From a virus: a stretch of 64,000 nt of DNA. The notes under the pieces were generated by a model, which saw nothing but the letters and a program-made list of their open reading frames with translations, did not search any database and was not told the DNA's origin. The stretch spans positions 124,001 through 188,000 of the IMG/VR virus record IMGVR_UViG_3300031951_000003; one strand, written 5' to 3'. Numbering within the stretch: the first letter of the stretch is position 1; every line of letters starts with the position of its first letter. Below are positions 8,581-15,870 of this stretch, piece after piece. A program made the position numbers and the translations under genes.

Positions 8581-8970
8581 ATGACAACAAAAAATCCAAC
8601 ATTCTTCGTAGACATTGACGGCACAATTGTCAAATACAGAAAGTTTAACGAATTATCCACAGCCGTATTAGAGCCAATTCAAGACGTAATTGACTATCTA
8701 AATCTTCAGTTTGATAAAGGTGCGGTTATAATTGTCACAACAGCTAGACCGAGTTCTTATGAATCTTATACGATAGGTGAGTTAAATAAAATAGGGTTGA
8801 AATACCACAAATTGGTTATGGACTGTGGAAGAGGAACTCGTGTGATATTTAACGATAAAGACCCCGAAAACCCAAATTTAGATAGGGCAGTAGGAATAAA
8901 CTTTACAAGAAATGGTGGATTTGATTCGGTTGGTGGGCCACCAAACATAGAAAATTATGAGTCAAATTAA
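8581..8970 (+). CDS. HAD-superfamily phosphatase-like protein
   Basis: 129 aa. The motif FFVDIDGTIV near residue 9 is the HAD DxDGT nucleophile motif, VTTARP near 58 is motif II, and NDKDPENPNLDRAVGINF provides the C-terminal acidic end. HAD proteins of this length in phages include nucleotide and polynucleotide phosphatases; the substrate cannot be read here. Its stop overlaps the next gene by 14 nt, implying translational coupling. Confidence 0.75.
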   Translation: MTTKNPTFFVDIDGTIVKYRKFNELSTAVLEPIQDVIDYLNLQFDKGAVIIVTTARPSSYESYTIGELNKIGLKYHKLVMDCGRGTRVIFNDKDPENPNLDRAVGINFTRNGGFDSVGGPPNIENYESN

Positions 8971-9322
8971 AGTTTCATATAAAAGACACTTAGCTAAAAC
9001 AATTAGTTATAGATTTCTAAGTACATCAATTGGTTTTTTAGCCATGTGGTGGGCATCAGGTAGTATCAAAGTCGGAGCTGCTTTTGGAATTGTTGAACTT
9101 ATCTACAAACCTCTACAATATTATATACATGAAAGAATTTGGTATAAATACATTAAATTCGGTCTTGTGGGTGATAAAAAAAGAAAGCAAAATTCAATTA
9201 CAGAAGGTAAAATAAAATCACAACCAAAAGTATACGAGTATGATTTACCTATCACTGAACCACCTCCTCCACCGAAACCATCATCAGGAAAAAAAGTTTT
9301 AAATTATTCTTCAAATAGATAA
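8957..9322 (+). CDS. DUF2061 membrane protein
   Basis: 121 aa. RHLAKTISYRFLST followed by a membrane segment and then KPLQYYIHERIWYKY matches the DUF2061 family of small predicted inner-membrane proteins. The last 45 residues are a Pro-rich tail (TEPPPPPKPSS) not normal for the family. Function unknown; in bacteria the domain is sometimes linked to sulfate metabolism genes, which fits the nearby sulfotransferase only loosely. Confidence 0.75.
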   Translation: MSQIKVSYKRHLAKTISYRFLSTSIGFLAMWWASGSIKVGAAFGIVELIYKPLQYYIHERIWYKYIKFGLVGDKKRKQNSITEGKIKSQPKVYEYDLPITEPPPPPKPSSGKKVLNYSSNR

Positions 9323-9346
9323 ACCGAGATATCTCGGTTTTTTTTA
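9322..9346 (+). terminator. Terminator
   Basis: AACCGAGATATCTCGGTT palindromic hairpin with a T8 tail; the next promoter starts 10 nt later. Confidence 0.85.
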
Positions 9347-9355
9347 TTTTAAATG

Positions 9356-9363
9356 TATTTATA
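9356..9363 (+). promoter_or_regulatory. TATTTATA late-type promoter element
   Basis: Ends 6 nt before the ATG at 9370. Confidence 0.6.
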
Positions 9364-9369
9364 GTATCT

Positions 9370-10665
9370 ATGTCGAACATACTAACTAACATACAAAAAC
9401 TTTATAATCAATTTGATAAGAATAAGGATATGGTCTCTGAGGTCTATATAAAACCTGATGAGTCTTTATATCCAAATTTGAAATTTGCTAAAAGAACTAG
9501 ACAAGATGAGATAAATAAAGCTTTATTGGACGACTTACAAAAAGCATCTCAAATGACAGGTTTGGACATCACGATTGATTTCGCAAAGACTGACCACGGC
9601 AAATATGCAAAAAGTGGTAATGTAAGTAGACACTGGTCTCAAAATGCCGTAGACATTGACTATATAGGAGGAAAAGTTGTAAGTCCAAAAAATAGAGACG
9701 TTGTTGACAAGTTTGTAAATGCTCTTCTAAGTATGGGTTACAATAAGAATGCTGAGGGTTCATCACATCCTAAAGCTGTTTTGACCTTCGGTTTTGCAGG
9801 CCACGATAATCACGTTCACGTTTCAAATACAACTGGTTCACCGTCTTCTGTAGACCCCAACTACCAACCAAGTTCAGACGATTCAACTGAAGATGGAACT
9901 TCAGACACAACCAAGGCAGGTGCCTATGGTGAAAAAATCAATATAGGTGGAACAAAATCAAAATCCAAAAGTGCGGAAGAACAAAACCCATTACTTTACT
10001 TAGTCGCTAAAGACATTGGTAGTAAGGTTTTTAATCTTAAAGAAGGTTTCGGAAAAAACATCCAAAGTAATATGGGAACTATTGTAATTCCTGGTTCGAG
10101 TAATCCAAGAGTGAAAAGTCCGATAGATGGTGTAGTAAACAACAAAAGATTTGTTCAAGGATGTAAAAATGAGGTGACAATTGAGTCATCAACACAACCT
10201 CAGTTTTTTTTACAGTATTGTGGAATGACAACCAAGAAAGTAAATAATGGTGACCCTGTTTCTCAAGGTCAAGATATTGGAACTATGGATAGTAAGGACA
10301 ATGCTGAGGTGTTGTTTCTCGACAAATCATATAATAGAAAAAATATAGACCCGCAAAAATTTGATTCTTTTGTTGATAAACAAAAAGAGAAAGAGCCTAA
10401 TAAGAAAGTATATATAAAAGGTAGTAATAGACAATATTCGGACCCTGCACTTGCTGGTTTGATTTTATTACCAAAAAAGATTTTTGGAAATGTATACGAC
10501 AAGGACACAGGTGAACTCAAAACAAAAAAGTGGAAAGATTGGGACTCAAAAAGAGATGTCGACCCATGGATTGCAAACGCCTTCAAAAAAGTTTTCAATA
10601 AGAAAAAACAACAAAACGAAGGTAAATTACAAGAAAATATAAAAAGAATAAAAGGACTATTATAA
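9370..10665 (+). CDS. Two-domain M15-like / M23-like cell-wall hydrolase
   Basis: 431 aa. The N-terminal half has SRHWSQNAVDID (His-x6-Asp) and GHDNHVHVS (His-x-His), the zinc ligands of M15 D-Ala carboxypeptidase-type peptidases. A Ser/Thr/Asp linker (about 155-185) leads to a region with SPIDGVV and NGDPVSQGQDIGTM, the barrel strands of M23/lysostaphin-like or LysM-type hybrid domains; the M23 HxxxD and HxH ligands are not evident, so this half may be inactive. It has its own promoter and terminator, and may cut the wall on entry or at lysis. Confidence 0.72.
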   Translation: MSNILTNIQKLYNQFDKNKDMVSEVYIKPDESLYPNLKFAKRTRQDEINKALLDDLQKASQMTGLDITIDFAKTDHGKYAKSGNVSRHWSQNAVDIDYIGGKVVSPKNRDVVDKFVNALLSMGYNKNAEGSSHPKAVLTFGFAGHDNHVHVSNTTGSPSSVDPNYQPSSDDSTEDGTSDTTKAGAYGEKINIGGTKSKSKSAEEQNPLLYLVAKDIGSKVFNLKEGFGKNIQSNMGTIVIPGSSNPRVKSPIDGVVNNKRFVQGCKNEVTIESSTQPQFFLQYCGMTTKKVNNGDPVSQGQDIGTMDSKDNAEVLFLDKSYNRKNIDPQKFDSFVDKQKEKEPNKKVYIKGSNRQYSDPALAGLILLPKKIFGNVYDKDTGELKTKKWKDWDSKRDVDPWIANAFKKVFNKKKQQNEGKLQENIKRIKGLL

Positions 10666-10694
10666 AAAAACCCCCTCAAATGAGGGGTTTTTTA
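10666..10694. terminator. Bidirectional terminator
   Basis: AAAAAACCCCCTC-AAA-TGAGGGGTTTTTT. It works for the hydrolase gene on + and the lipoprotein gene on -. Confidence 0.85.
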
Positions 10695-10717
10695 TTAGTT
10701 CGTTGTAGAAGAATATA

Positions 10718-10888
10718 TTATTTTACTTCTTCTGCTCTAACAGAATCTACAACTGGAGCTACTGTAGAGTCTACCAATGTTGAGTCTGCTACTACAGCAG
10801 TTGAATCGGTTTTTACTTCGTTTGATGTTGCTCCGTTTCCACATGATGCCAATGCTACGATTGACAAGATTGCAAGGATTTTTTTCAT
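10718..10888 (-). CDS. Small lipoprotein, 56 aa
   Basis: Begins MKKILAILSIVALASCGNG. LASC is a clear lipobox, so the mature protein would be about 41 residues, rich in Thr, Ser, Val and Asp and anchored by lipid. It resembles short lipoproteins common in Flavobacteriia. Phages sometimes use such proteins to block receptors (superinfection exclusion, as with phage T5 Llp); that role is inference. A TATTTATA element lies 45 nt upstream, followed by an A-rich leader. Confidence 0.8.
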   Translation of the reverse strand: MKKILAILSIVALASCGNGATSNEVKTDSTAVVADSTLVDSTVAPVVDSVRAEEVK

Positions 10889-10933
10889 TTTCTTTTTGTT
10901 TTTTTTGTTAATGTTTTAATAACGTCTTGAGTT

Positions 10934-10941
10934 TATAAATA
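10934..10941 (-). promoter_or_regulatory. TATTTATA element with long A-rich leader
   Basis: It lies 45 nt before the lipoprotein ATG. Confidence 0.35.
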
Positions 10942-10989
10942 TAGAAAAGTTTTTCAGAATCGTCAATTAGCAGTGTAAACTTTTTTTTG

Positions 10990-11074
10990 CGGAGAGTATT
11001 GGATTCGAACCAATAGGCCAATTGCTCGACCACAGTTTAGCAAACTGCTCCTTTAACCACTCAGGCAACTCTCC
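10990..11074 (-). tRNA. tRNA-Ser(GCT)
   Basis: Acceptor GGAGAGT with ACTCTCC, anticodon loop TTGCTAA, long variable arm and T loop TTCGAAT. Discriminator G; CCA not encoded in full. Confidence 0.93.
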
Positions 11075-11078
11075 TTTG

Positions 11079-11151
11079 TGTGAACGATGGGGTTCGAACC
11101 CACGACAACTAGCGCCACAAGCTAGTGCTCTTCCAACTGAGCTACGTTCAC
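11079..11151 (-). tRNA. tRNA-His(GTG)
   Basis: Acceptor GTGAACG/CGTTCAC, anticodon loop TTGTGGC. An extra G precedes the 5' end, as expected for tRNA-His. CCA not encoded. Confidence 0.93.
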
Positions 11152-11163
11152 CATATTACTTAC

Positions 11164-11238
11164 GAGGTCTTACTAGGATTCGAACCCAAATTTCTTCGTC
11201 CGTAGCGAAGTGTATTCATCCATTATACGATAAGACCT
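11164..11238 (-). tRNA. tRNA-Arg(ACG)
   Basis: Acceptor AGGTCTT/AAGACCT, anticodon loop CTACGGA. ACG needs A34-to-I editing (TadA) to read CGN. Confidence 0.92.
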
Positions 11239-11320
11239 ATCTGTTATTTTCTTCTAAACATTTCGGACAAAGTCCGTCTTTGTCTAAAAGTGTTCCGTGA
11301 ATTCCACAAATATTATTCAT
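11237..11320 (-). CDS. 27-residue zinc-finger-like microprotein
   Basis: The frame between two tRNA genes begins MNNICGIHGTLL and continues with LCPKCLEENNR. It has a C-x2-H and C-x2-C set of ligands 13 residues apart. It overlaps the start of tRNA-Arg by 2 nt. The four ligands argue against chance, but it is too short for certainty. Confidence 0.45.
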   Translation of the reverse strand: MNNICGIHGTLLDKDGLCPKCLEENNR

Positions 11321-11332
11321 AATAAAAATTTG

Positions 11333-11403
11333 TTATCCCCCAAGGATTCGAACCTTGAATAATTGGACCAAAACCAATTGTGTTACCGTTACACCAGAGG
11401 ATA
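11333..11403 (-). tRNA. tRNA-Gln(TTG)
   Basis: Acceptor TATCCTC/GGGGATA, anticodon loop TTTTGGT, T loop TTCGAAT. Confidence 0.92.
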
Positions 11404-11408
11404 TAATG

Positions 11409-11482
11409 TGGACCCTCACGGACTTGAACCGTGGACCTACTGATTATGAGTCAGCCGCTCTAACCAACTGAGCTAAGGGTCC
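11409..11482 (-). tRNA. tRNA-Met(CAT) (or Ile2)
   Basis: Acceptor GGACCCT/AGGGTCC, anticodon loop CTCATAA. The perfect first acceptor pair (G1-C72) argues against an initiator. Lysidine-modified tRNA-Ile cannot be excluded. Confidence 0.9.
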
Positions 11483-11484
11483 TT

Positions 11485-11546
11485 AAATGATTGTTACACT
11501 TGGTTGTGTTACTTCCTCCTGACACCACTCAGGACTTCAATCATTT
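11485..11546. ncRNA. Three-way-junction spacer RNA between tRNA-Met and tRNA-Tyr
   Basis: Closed by AAATGATTG (11485-11493) with CAATCATTT (11538-11546). Inside are ACAC-ttggtt-GTGT and CCTGA-caccac-TCAGG. It has no T loop or anticodon arm, so it is not a normal tRNA. Confidence 0.5.
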
Positions 11547-11549
11547 TTG

Positions 11550-11631
11550 TGGGAGTAGCTGGACTCGAACCAACGAACTCGAAAGAGGGAAGATTTACAG
11601 TCTTCTGCCATTGCCACTAGGCGATACTCCC
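11550..11631 (-). tRNA. tRNA-Tyr(GTA)
   Basis: Acceptor GGGAGTA/TACTCCC (by pairing), anticodon loop CTGTAAA, long variable arm. Confidence 0.93.
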
Positions 11632-11638
11632 ATTAAGG

Positions 11639-11763
11639 AAAGGAGAAGATGGTTGCGTGGACATCTCCTTTTACGATTGGCATTACTCAGGTGTATTTCT
11701 CCCAACTCCGATGATACAGACCGAAATACACTCTCGAGTCATTAGTATCACCATTCCCCAATC
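11639..11763. ncRNA. Structured spacer RNA between tRNA-Tyr and tRNA-Trp
   Basis: One hairpin: AAAGGA + GATG paired with CATC + TCCTTT. A second domain is closed by GATTGG (11675-11680) and CCAATC (11758-11763) and holds the 9-bp stem GTGTATTTC/GAAATACAC. Confidence 0.5.
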
Positions 11764-11773
11764 AACCTATTTG

Positions 11774-11846
11774 CACGCACGGTAGGACTCGAACCTACAA
11801 CACCTAGTTTTGGAGACTAGTACTCTACCAATTGAGCTACGCACGC
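11774..11846 (-). tRNA. tRNA-Trp(CCA)
   Basis: Anticodon loop CTCCAAA, T arm GTAGG-TTCGAGT-CCTAC. The acceptor GCGTGCG/CGTGCGT contains three G-U pairs; discriminator G. Confidence 0.9.
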
Positions 11847-11851
11847 GTGAC

Positions 11852-12400
11852 TTATTTTTTCGTCCATTTACTTTTAGAGAGTAAGTCATCCCAATCTTCA
11901 TATCCTTGTTCACGAGCATACTCATCGTTTTTTTTCCGAGTATATTCTTTCACTTTATCGGGGTCTCTCATTTCATCGGAATCTTTGAAACCTAATGATT
12001 TCGCACATTCCTCTTCACACCAGTTGTGAGAACCTATCTCTATGTTTATTGGTAAGTCAGTTTCCAAGGATTCGATAAAATCTTCGAATTGACTTGCCGA
12101 TTCATAAGGCATTGTGTAGATTCCTTCATGAACCTGATATCCACTTTCATTTTTACTGTCGAAAACCTCGATTCTACCCATTCTGTATTTTTCACCCATG
12201 AGTGAAAATACACCATATCCCACAGTTGAATAACTGAATCTACCACGAGTGCTTACACCTAACATATCAACACATCTTGGATTTGCCTCCATGTAATGCG
12301 CTAAGTGGTCAACAAGCATCTCATCACTTAGTTCTTTTCCTTCTTGTTTTCTTCGGATGTTATTCAGGAACCATAACAAATCCGCTCTATTGATTTTCAT
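11852..12400 (-). CDS. Unknown protein, 182 aa
   Basis: Soluble and acidic, starting MKINRADLLWFLNNIRRKQEG. The C-terminal half has the alternating charged pattern of a small helical domain (EYAREQGYEDWDDLL). No catalytic motif recognised. The TATCTTTG element 15 nt upstream suggests host-type transcription. It lies inside the tRNA array. Confidence 0.7.
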   Translation of the reverse strand: MKINRADLLWFLNNIRRKQEGKELSDEMLVDHLAHYMEANPRCVDMLGVSTRGRFSYSTVGYGVFSLMGEKYRMGRIEVFDSKNESGYQVHEGIYTMPYESASQFEDFIESLETDLPINIEIGSHNWCEEECAKSLGFKDSDEMRDPDKVKEYTRKKNDEYAREQGYEDWDDLLSKSKWTKK

Positions 12401-12415
12401 AATTTTTTATTTATA

Positions 12416-12423
12416 CAAAGATA
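12416..12423 (-). promoter_or_regulatory. Host-type -7 element TATCTTTG
   Basis: 15 nt before the ATG at 12400; -33 box unclear. Confidence 0.35.
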
Positions 12424-12428
12424 ACGAA

Positions 12429-12953
12429 TTATCTCTCAAGTTTTTTTATACATTCATCTATTTTATCTCTTAATCTACCACCATACCCGAAGTCACCATC
12501 TACCTGAACGTGTCTCCACATCGGAACTCTTGGTTTCATCCATTTATATTGACCATCAAGTTTCATGTCGTCGATTGAAATCCAATTTGAGATTTTATTA
12601 TCTTTTACCCACTTTGTGATTTCTGCTGCTCTTTCCCACTCAATTGAAGGTCTACTAAGTTTATTCCAAAGGTCCTGATGGGTTGTGATATCTACAATCG
12701 GAGCTGTTACACCATAGTATTGGAAAATACGTTTTAATTGTATAAAACTGAAATGTTTTCTCCAATCCGAACTCACAACTAAACTTGCGTTTGTTTCATC
12801 ACAAATTTTTTGAAGTGCTTGACAATCATCTTCAACCCATGGGTAAGGGATTGTAAAAGTTTTACTGTGTTCGTTCAGCGTAACTCTCCCATCACCCCAA
12901 GTTCCCCATGCCAGTGGTCCATCTACATCAATAAAAATAATTTTACGTCTCAT
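12429..12953 (-). CDS. HAD phosphatase of the RNA-repair (Swiss Army Knife) type
   Basis: 174 aa. IIFIDVDGPLAWG at residue 5 is the HAD nucleophile motif (DxDGxL), VVSSDWRKHF near 60 is motif II with the DWR typical of the HAD domain found in Swiss Army Knife RNA-repair proteins, and ISIDDMKLDG near 122 supplies the acidic motif. The family is predicted to process RNA ends during repair. Its place between tRNA-Trp and tRNA-Ile supports a role in repairing tRNAs cut by host anticodon nucleases; that link is inference. Confidence 0.75.
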   Translation of the reverse strand: MRRKIIFIDVDGPLAWGTWGDGRVTLNEHSKTFTIPYPWVEDDCQALQKICDETNASLVVSSDWRKHFSFIQLKRIFQYYGVTAPIVDITTHQDLWNKLSRPSIEWERAAEITKWVKDNKISNWISIDDMKLDGQYKWMKPRVPMWRHVQVDGDFGYGGRLRDKIDECIKKLER

Positions 12954-12967
12954 AACAATTTTATTTG

Positions 12968-13041
12968 TTGGAATGGGCGGATTCGAACCGCCGACATCTA
13001 ACGTATCAGATTAGCACTCTAACCAACTGAGTTACATTCCA
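12968..13041 (-). tRNA. tRNA-Ile(GAT)
   Basis: Acceptor TGGAATG/CATTCCA, anticodon loop CTGATAC. Confidence 0.93.
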
Positions 13042-13047
13042 TTATTG

Positions 13048-13119
13048 AGGTCAGGATAGGAATCGAACCTACGTAGAAAGTTTTGCAGACTTCCGCCTAA
13101 GCCACTCGGCCACCCGACC
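13048..13119 (-). tRNA. tRNA-Cys(GCA)
   Basis: Acceptor GGTCGGG/CCTGACC, anticodon loop CTGCAAA, discriminator U as usual for tRNA-Cys. Confidence 0.93.
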
Positions 13120-13126
13120 TTAATTG

Positions 13127-13198
13127 TGACCCCTGATGGATTCGAACCATCGACTTCTTCATTAAAAGTGAAGAGCTCTTCCACTGAGCTAAGAGGTC
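13127..13198 (-). tRNA. tRNA-Lys(TTT)
   Basis: Acceptor GACCTCT/AGGGGTC, anticodon loop CTTTTAA. Confidence 0.93.
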
Positions 13199-13202
13199 TT
13201 TG

Positions 13203-13275
13203 TGGTAACGGTCAGAATCGAACTGACCACACCTTGGTCTTCAGCCAAGTGCTCTACCAACTGAGCTACGTCACC
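13203..13275 (-). tRNA. tRNA-Phe(GAA)
   Basis: Acceptor GGTGACG/CGTTACC, anticodon loop CTGAAGA. Confidence 0.93.
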
Positions 13276-13280
13276 ATTTG

Positions 13281-13353
13281 TAGTCCCTGTAGGAATCGAA
13301 CCTACGACACCTTGCATGTAAGGCAAGTGCTCTTCCAACTGAGCTAAGAGACT
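13281..13353 (-). tRNA. tRNA-Val(TAC)
   Basis: Acceptor AGTCTCT/AGGGACT, anticodon loop CTTACAT. Confidence 0.93.
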
Positions 13354-13360
13354 GAATTTG

Positions 13361-13432
13361 TAGCCCCGCACGGACTCGAACCGAAATCTCCACCGTGAAA
13401 GGGTGGCGTCCTAACCTTTAGACGACGGGGCC
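13361..13432 (-). tRNA. tRNA-Glu(TTC)
   Basis: Acceptor GGCCCCG/CGGGGCT, anticodon loop CTTTCAC. Confidence 0.93.
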
Positions 13433-13695
13433 AAGAATTACAAACTTACAACCATTATTTCAAAGAACCAAAAACTCCTTAAATAAAAAAACCCCGAACT
13501 TCATTTCTGTAGTCCGAGGTTTGTATATATAACTCTTCAGGAATTATAGGCTATCTCATGAGACTACAGCGCGTGTCTTAAACCAACAAATCTCTTGTTG
13601 TTTACTATAGACTTTATTACGCACTATTGTTCTCATTATTATTATAATTACTACAAATATAGTAAATCTCTTTTAAAAATCAAATTATTTTTCTG
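13433..13695. other. Gene-free stretch inside the tRNA array
   Basis: It holds the reverse-strand terminator listed next and a small CAACAA-atctc-TTGTTG hairpin near 13589. No reading frame or tRNA is visible. Confidence 0.5.
13482..13522 (-). terminator. Reverse-strand terminator inside the tRNA array
   Basis: On the minus strand AAACCTCGGAC, a 16-nt loop, GTTCGGGGTTTTTTT. One mismatch in the stem. It would end a transcript that starts at tRNA-Leu(TAG) or further upstream. Confidence 0.6.
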
Positions 13696-13776
13696 TACCC
13701 CAAGAGAGACTCGAACTCTCACGACCGAAGTCATTGGTTCCTAAGACCAACGCGGCTACCATTACGCCATCGGGGT
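13696..13776 (-). tRNA. tRNA-Leu(TAG)
   Basis: Acceptor ACCCCGA/TTGGGGT, anticodon loop CTTAGGA, variable arm. Confidence 0.93.
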
Positions 13777-13779
13777 ATT

Positions 13780-13995
13780 TTAGTGAGTTCCGTTTGTTAG
13801 AGAAACTCCGTGTTCAAACCCTTTTATGAAATCATTTATTTCTTCTTGGGTCATACTATTATAAACTCTCCCAACAACAAATCCAATTTCATTACCTAAA
13901 TCAGAAATATCGCCGATATAATTAATTTCTTTTTTGTGGTTATCAAATTCATTTAGAATTTTTTCCAAGATTGTATATGTAAACGCTCTAGTCAT
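13780..13995 (-). CDS. Unknown 71-aa protein
   Basis: Starts MTRAFTYTILEKILNEF; soluble, predicted mostly helical. It ends with GFEHGVSLTNGTH. It sits between tRNA-Leu(TAG) and tRNA-Arg(TCT). Not recognised. Confidence 0.55.
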   Translation of the reverse strand: MTRAFTYTILEKILNEFDNHKKEINYIGDISDLGNEIGFVVGRVYNSMTQEEINDFIKGFEHGVSLTNGTH

Positions 13996-14007
13996 TTTTT
14001 TAAGTTG

Positions 14008-14079
14008 TAGTCCCGCCAAGAATCGAACTTGGAATTACTGCTTAGAAGGCAGTAGTTATATCCATTTAACTACAGGACC
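14008..14079 (-). tRNA. tRNA-Arg(TCT)
   Basis: Acceptor GGTCCTG/CGGGACT, anticodon loop CTTCTAA. Reads the AGA/AGG codons frequent in this AT-rich DNA. Confidence 0.93.
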
Positions 14080-14083
14080 AAAG

Positions 14084-14170
14084 TACCTCAGGTGGGACTT
14101 GAACCCACACGGACATTTTCTGTCCACAAGATTTTAAGTCTTGCGCGTATACCGATTTCGCCACCAAGGT
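14084..14170 (-). tRNA. tRNA-Leu(TAA)
   Basis: Acceptor ACCTTGG/CTGAGGT, anticodon loop CTTAAAA, variable arm GTGGACAGAAAATGTCC. Confidence 0.93.
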
Positions 14171-14212
14171 ATAAAACAAAAGTAAGGAATCAGTATTGAA
14201 AAAACAAATGAA

Positions 14213-14917
14213 TTAGAACTTTTCTTCCCAAACAGTATCTCTTTCTGTTTCTTCAATATTCATTGTGTGATTTAAGGTTATCTCTTTACGGTCCAAATCA
14301 ATTTCGAAATTACCTTGAGAACCTTCGTTGATTTCCCATCCACCAAAATTATTTTCAAGCATTCTGTATGCGTAGTCTGAAACCACCGCAGGAACAGAAT
14401 CACCATTTGTAAAATCGTCTTCCAAGTAACCAGAGTCACCACTTCCATTGTAGTCAAGTTGAAGGACTCTATCACTAATTTCCTCGTCGTTTTCTAACGT
14501 ATCAAAAAGCTCCATTAAATCCTCATTGTCGTCTTCTTCCAAAGAATGAGTAATAGATTCGGTATTCCCAACATCATAGTAGCTATAGTCATAGGAGATT
14601 GAAATTTCTCTAGTTTTACAATCAATCTCAATCATAACTCTTCCCCAATTGATATCGTCATATTCGGGTTGTTTAATTAGTTCATTTTCACAAACATAAT
14701 AAATGCTTTTCTGAAAAATTGGAATTAATCCTTCAGGAATTTCCGCAACGTAATTATTTGAAAAATGTGTTACATTTTTCCAATCGATATCGTCACAATC
14801 AAAATAAGAGGTATTCATTTCGAATTCGACAAATGCATCTTCCATTCCGATGGAACCTAAATAACGACAGATACGATTTAAATACTTTTTTTCGTCTTTA
14901 GTTAATAAATCTTTCAT
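14213..14917 (-). CDS. Unknown acidic protein, 234 aa
   Basis: Strongly acidic (HSLEEDDNEDLMELFD), with no Cys motif or membrane segment. The C-terminal WEINEGSQGNFEIDL has a beta-sheet pattern. A TATTTATA element 5 nt before the ATG fixes the start. Not recognised. Confidence 0.75.
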   Translation of the reverse strand: MKDLLTKDEKKYLNRICRYLGSIGMEDAFVEFEMNTSYFDCDDIDWKNVTHFSNNYVAEIPEGLIPIFQKSIYYVCENELIKQPEYDDINWGRVMIEIDCKTREISISYDYSYYDVGNTESITHSLEEDDNEDLMELFDTLENDEEISDRVLQLDYNGSGDSGYLEDDFTNGDSVPAVVSDYAYRMLENNFGGWEINEGSQGNFEIDLDRKEITLNHTMNIEETERDTVWEEKF

Positions 14918-14922
14918 GATAA

Positions 14923-14930
14923 TATAAATA
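14923..14930 (-). promoter_or_regulatory. TATTTATA late-type promoter element
   Basis: Ends 5 nt before the ATG at 14917. Confidence 0.6.
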
Positions 14931-15284
14931 TCAATCTTCGAACTCTAATTTTATTGTTTTCAACATCCAAGATGGCCTTGTGTTCGATACCATGTTGTTT
15001 ATCCATTCTTTTGCGGAAGGGATATAATTATTACAATCTTCCTTTACGTGTTGTTCACCAACATATCGGGTGTAGACTGTCTTACCATCACTGTTTTTGA
15101 ATTCAGGACCAAACCTCTTTTCCATTTCGAAAATCCCTTCCGAATGATGTCTAAACATTCTGTGTAAAGAATCCCCGAACCAACCTTTGGTCTCATCCAT
15201 CCACTCATGTAAATGAATATAATCCTCAGGTTTTCCACCAAACTTTTTAGCGGAACTTTTTGCATGTAAATTAGGGTGTGACAT
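14931..15284 (-). CDS. DUF6915-like protein
   Basis: 117 aa from MSHPNLHAKS. The His-rich sequence HEWMDETKGWFGDSLHR and RHHSEGIFEMEKRFG, and EQHVKEDCNNYIPSAKEW near the end, match a family of small phage and bacterial proteins (DUF6915) of unknown function; the conserved His residues suggest metal binding. The start overlaps the end of the sulfotransferase gene by 14 nt, so they are co-translated. Confidence 0.7.
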   Translation of the reverse strand: MSHPNLHAKSSAKKFGGKPEDYIHLHEWMDETKGWFGDSLHRMFRHHSEGIFEMEKRFGPEFKNSDGKTVYTRYVGEQHVKEDCNNYIPSAKEWINNMVSNTRPSWMLKTIKLEFED

Positions 15285-15870
15285 TTCTCCAAGATTCTTT
15301 TCGATAACCAAATAAATGAAATTGCTCCTCAAAAATTTTATAAACGTAGTTGGATACTTCTTCATCATAAAATTCCTTCCATGGTTTCCTTTTTTCATTC
15401 ATTTGTCCTTCAAATTCTGTTTTGAATTTGTTATTACTTATGAACTCATCAAAGGTTTTCTTGATATCGGAATTCTCCAAATCCAAAAATTTCAAAGACT
15501 TGAGGTCATTCTCCAAATTTTCCTGTTTTATGAATTTATCAAATGGTCTACCCAAAATTTCATAATTTTTATGATATTGTAATTGATAATCATTAATTAT
15601 TTTCGGGTTTTCGAGGGATTCGAAAACCCAAGTTTTGAAATGTTTTTGAAAATCATTCAAATGATGTGAATACAAATAAAACAGGGATACTAGTCTAGAG
15701 TAAGGGTTTCTAACGTTTGATACGAAGAAATAGTCTTTTTTGTTGGAATCAAATGTAAAATGATGGTCAAAAGTTTGAAAACCCATAACACGAAGAAGTT
15801 CTTTAGTTGAACGTGTTCCTGTTCTTTGTGGGGTAAACCAATAAACTTTGTGTTTCTCTGAGATATGCAT
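15271..15870 (-). CDS. Sulfotransferase-like protein (second copy)
   Basis: 199 aa. WFTPQRTGTRSTKELL near residue 11 is the PAPS 5'-phosphosulfate loop and VSNVRNPYSRLVSLF near 52 is the 3'-phosphate motif. Both motifs align with those of the protein at 7533, and both proteins end in HLFGY. A sulfated surface polymer is the likely product; the acceptor is unknown. Confidence 0.72.
   Translation of the reverse strand: MHISEKHKVYWFTPQRTGTRSTKELLRVMGFQTFDHHFTFDSNKKDYFFVSNVRNPYSRLVSLFYLYSHHLNDFQKHFKTWVFESLENPKIINDYQLQYHKNYEILGRPFDKFIKQENLENDLKSLKFLDLENSDIKKTFDEFISNNKFKTEFEGQMNEKRKPWKEFYDEEVSNYVYKIFEEQFHLFGYRKESWRNVTP

Noticed and set aside
10680-10919. 79-residue forward frame
   Set aside because: It is the antisense of the small lipoprotein gene, which has a lipobox, and it begins inside a terminator.
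13126-13347. Reading frames across the tRNA array (also at 11022, 11491, 16418)
   Set aside because: They run through tRNA genes and repeat the tRNA T-arm translation; no protein-like composition.
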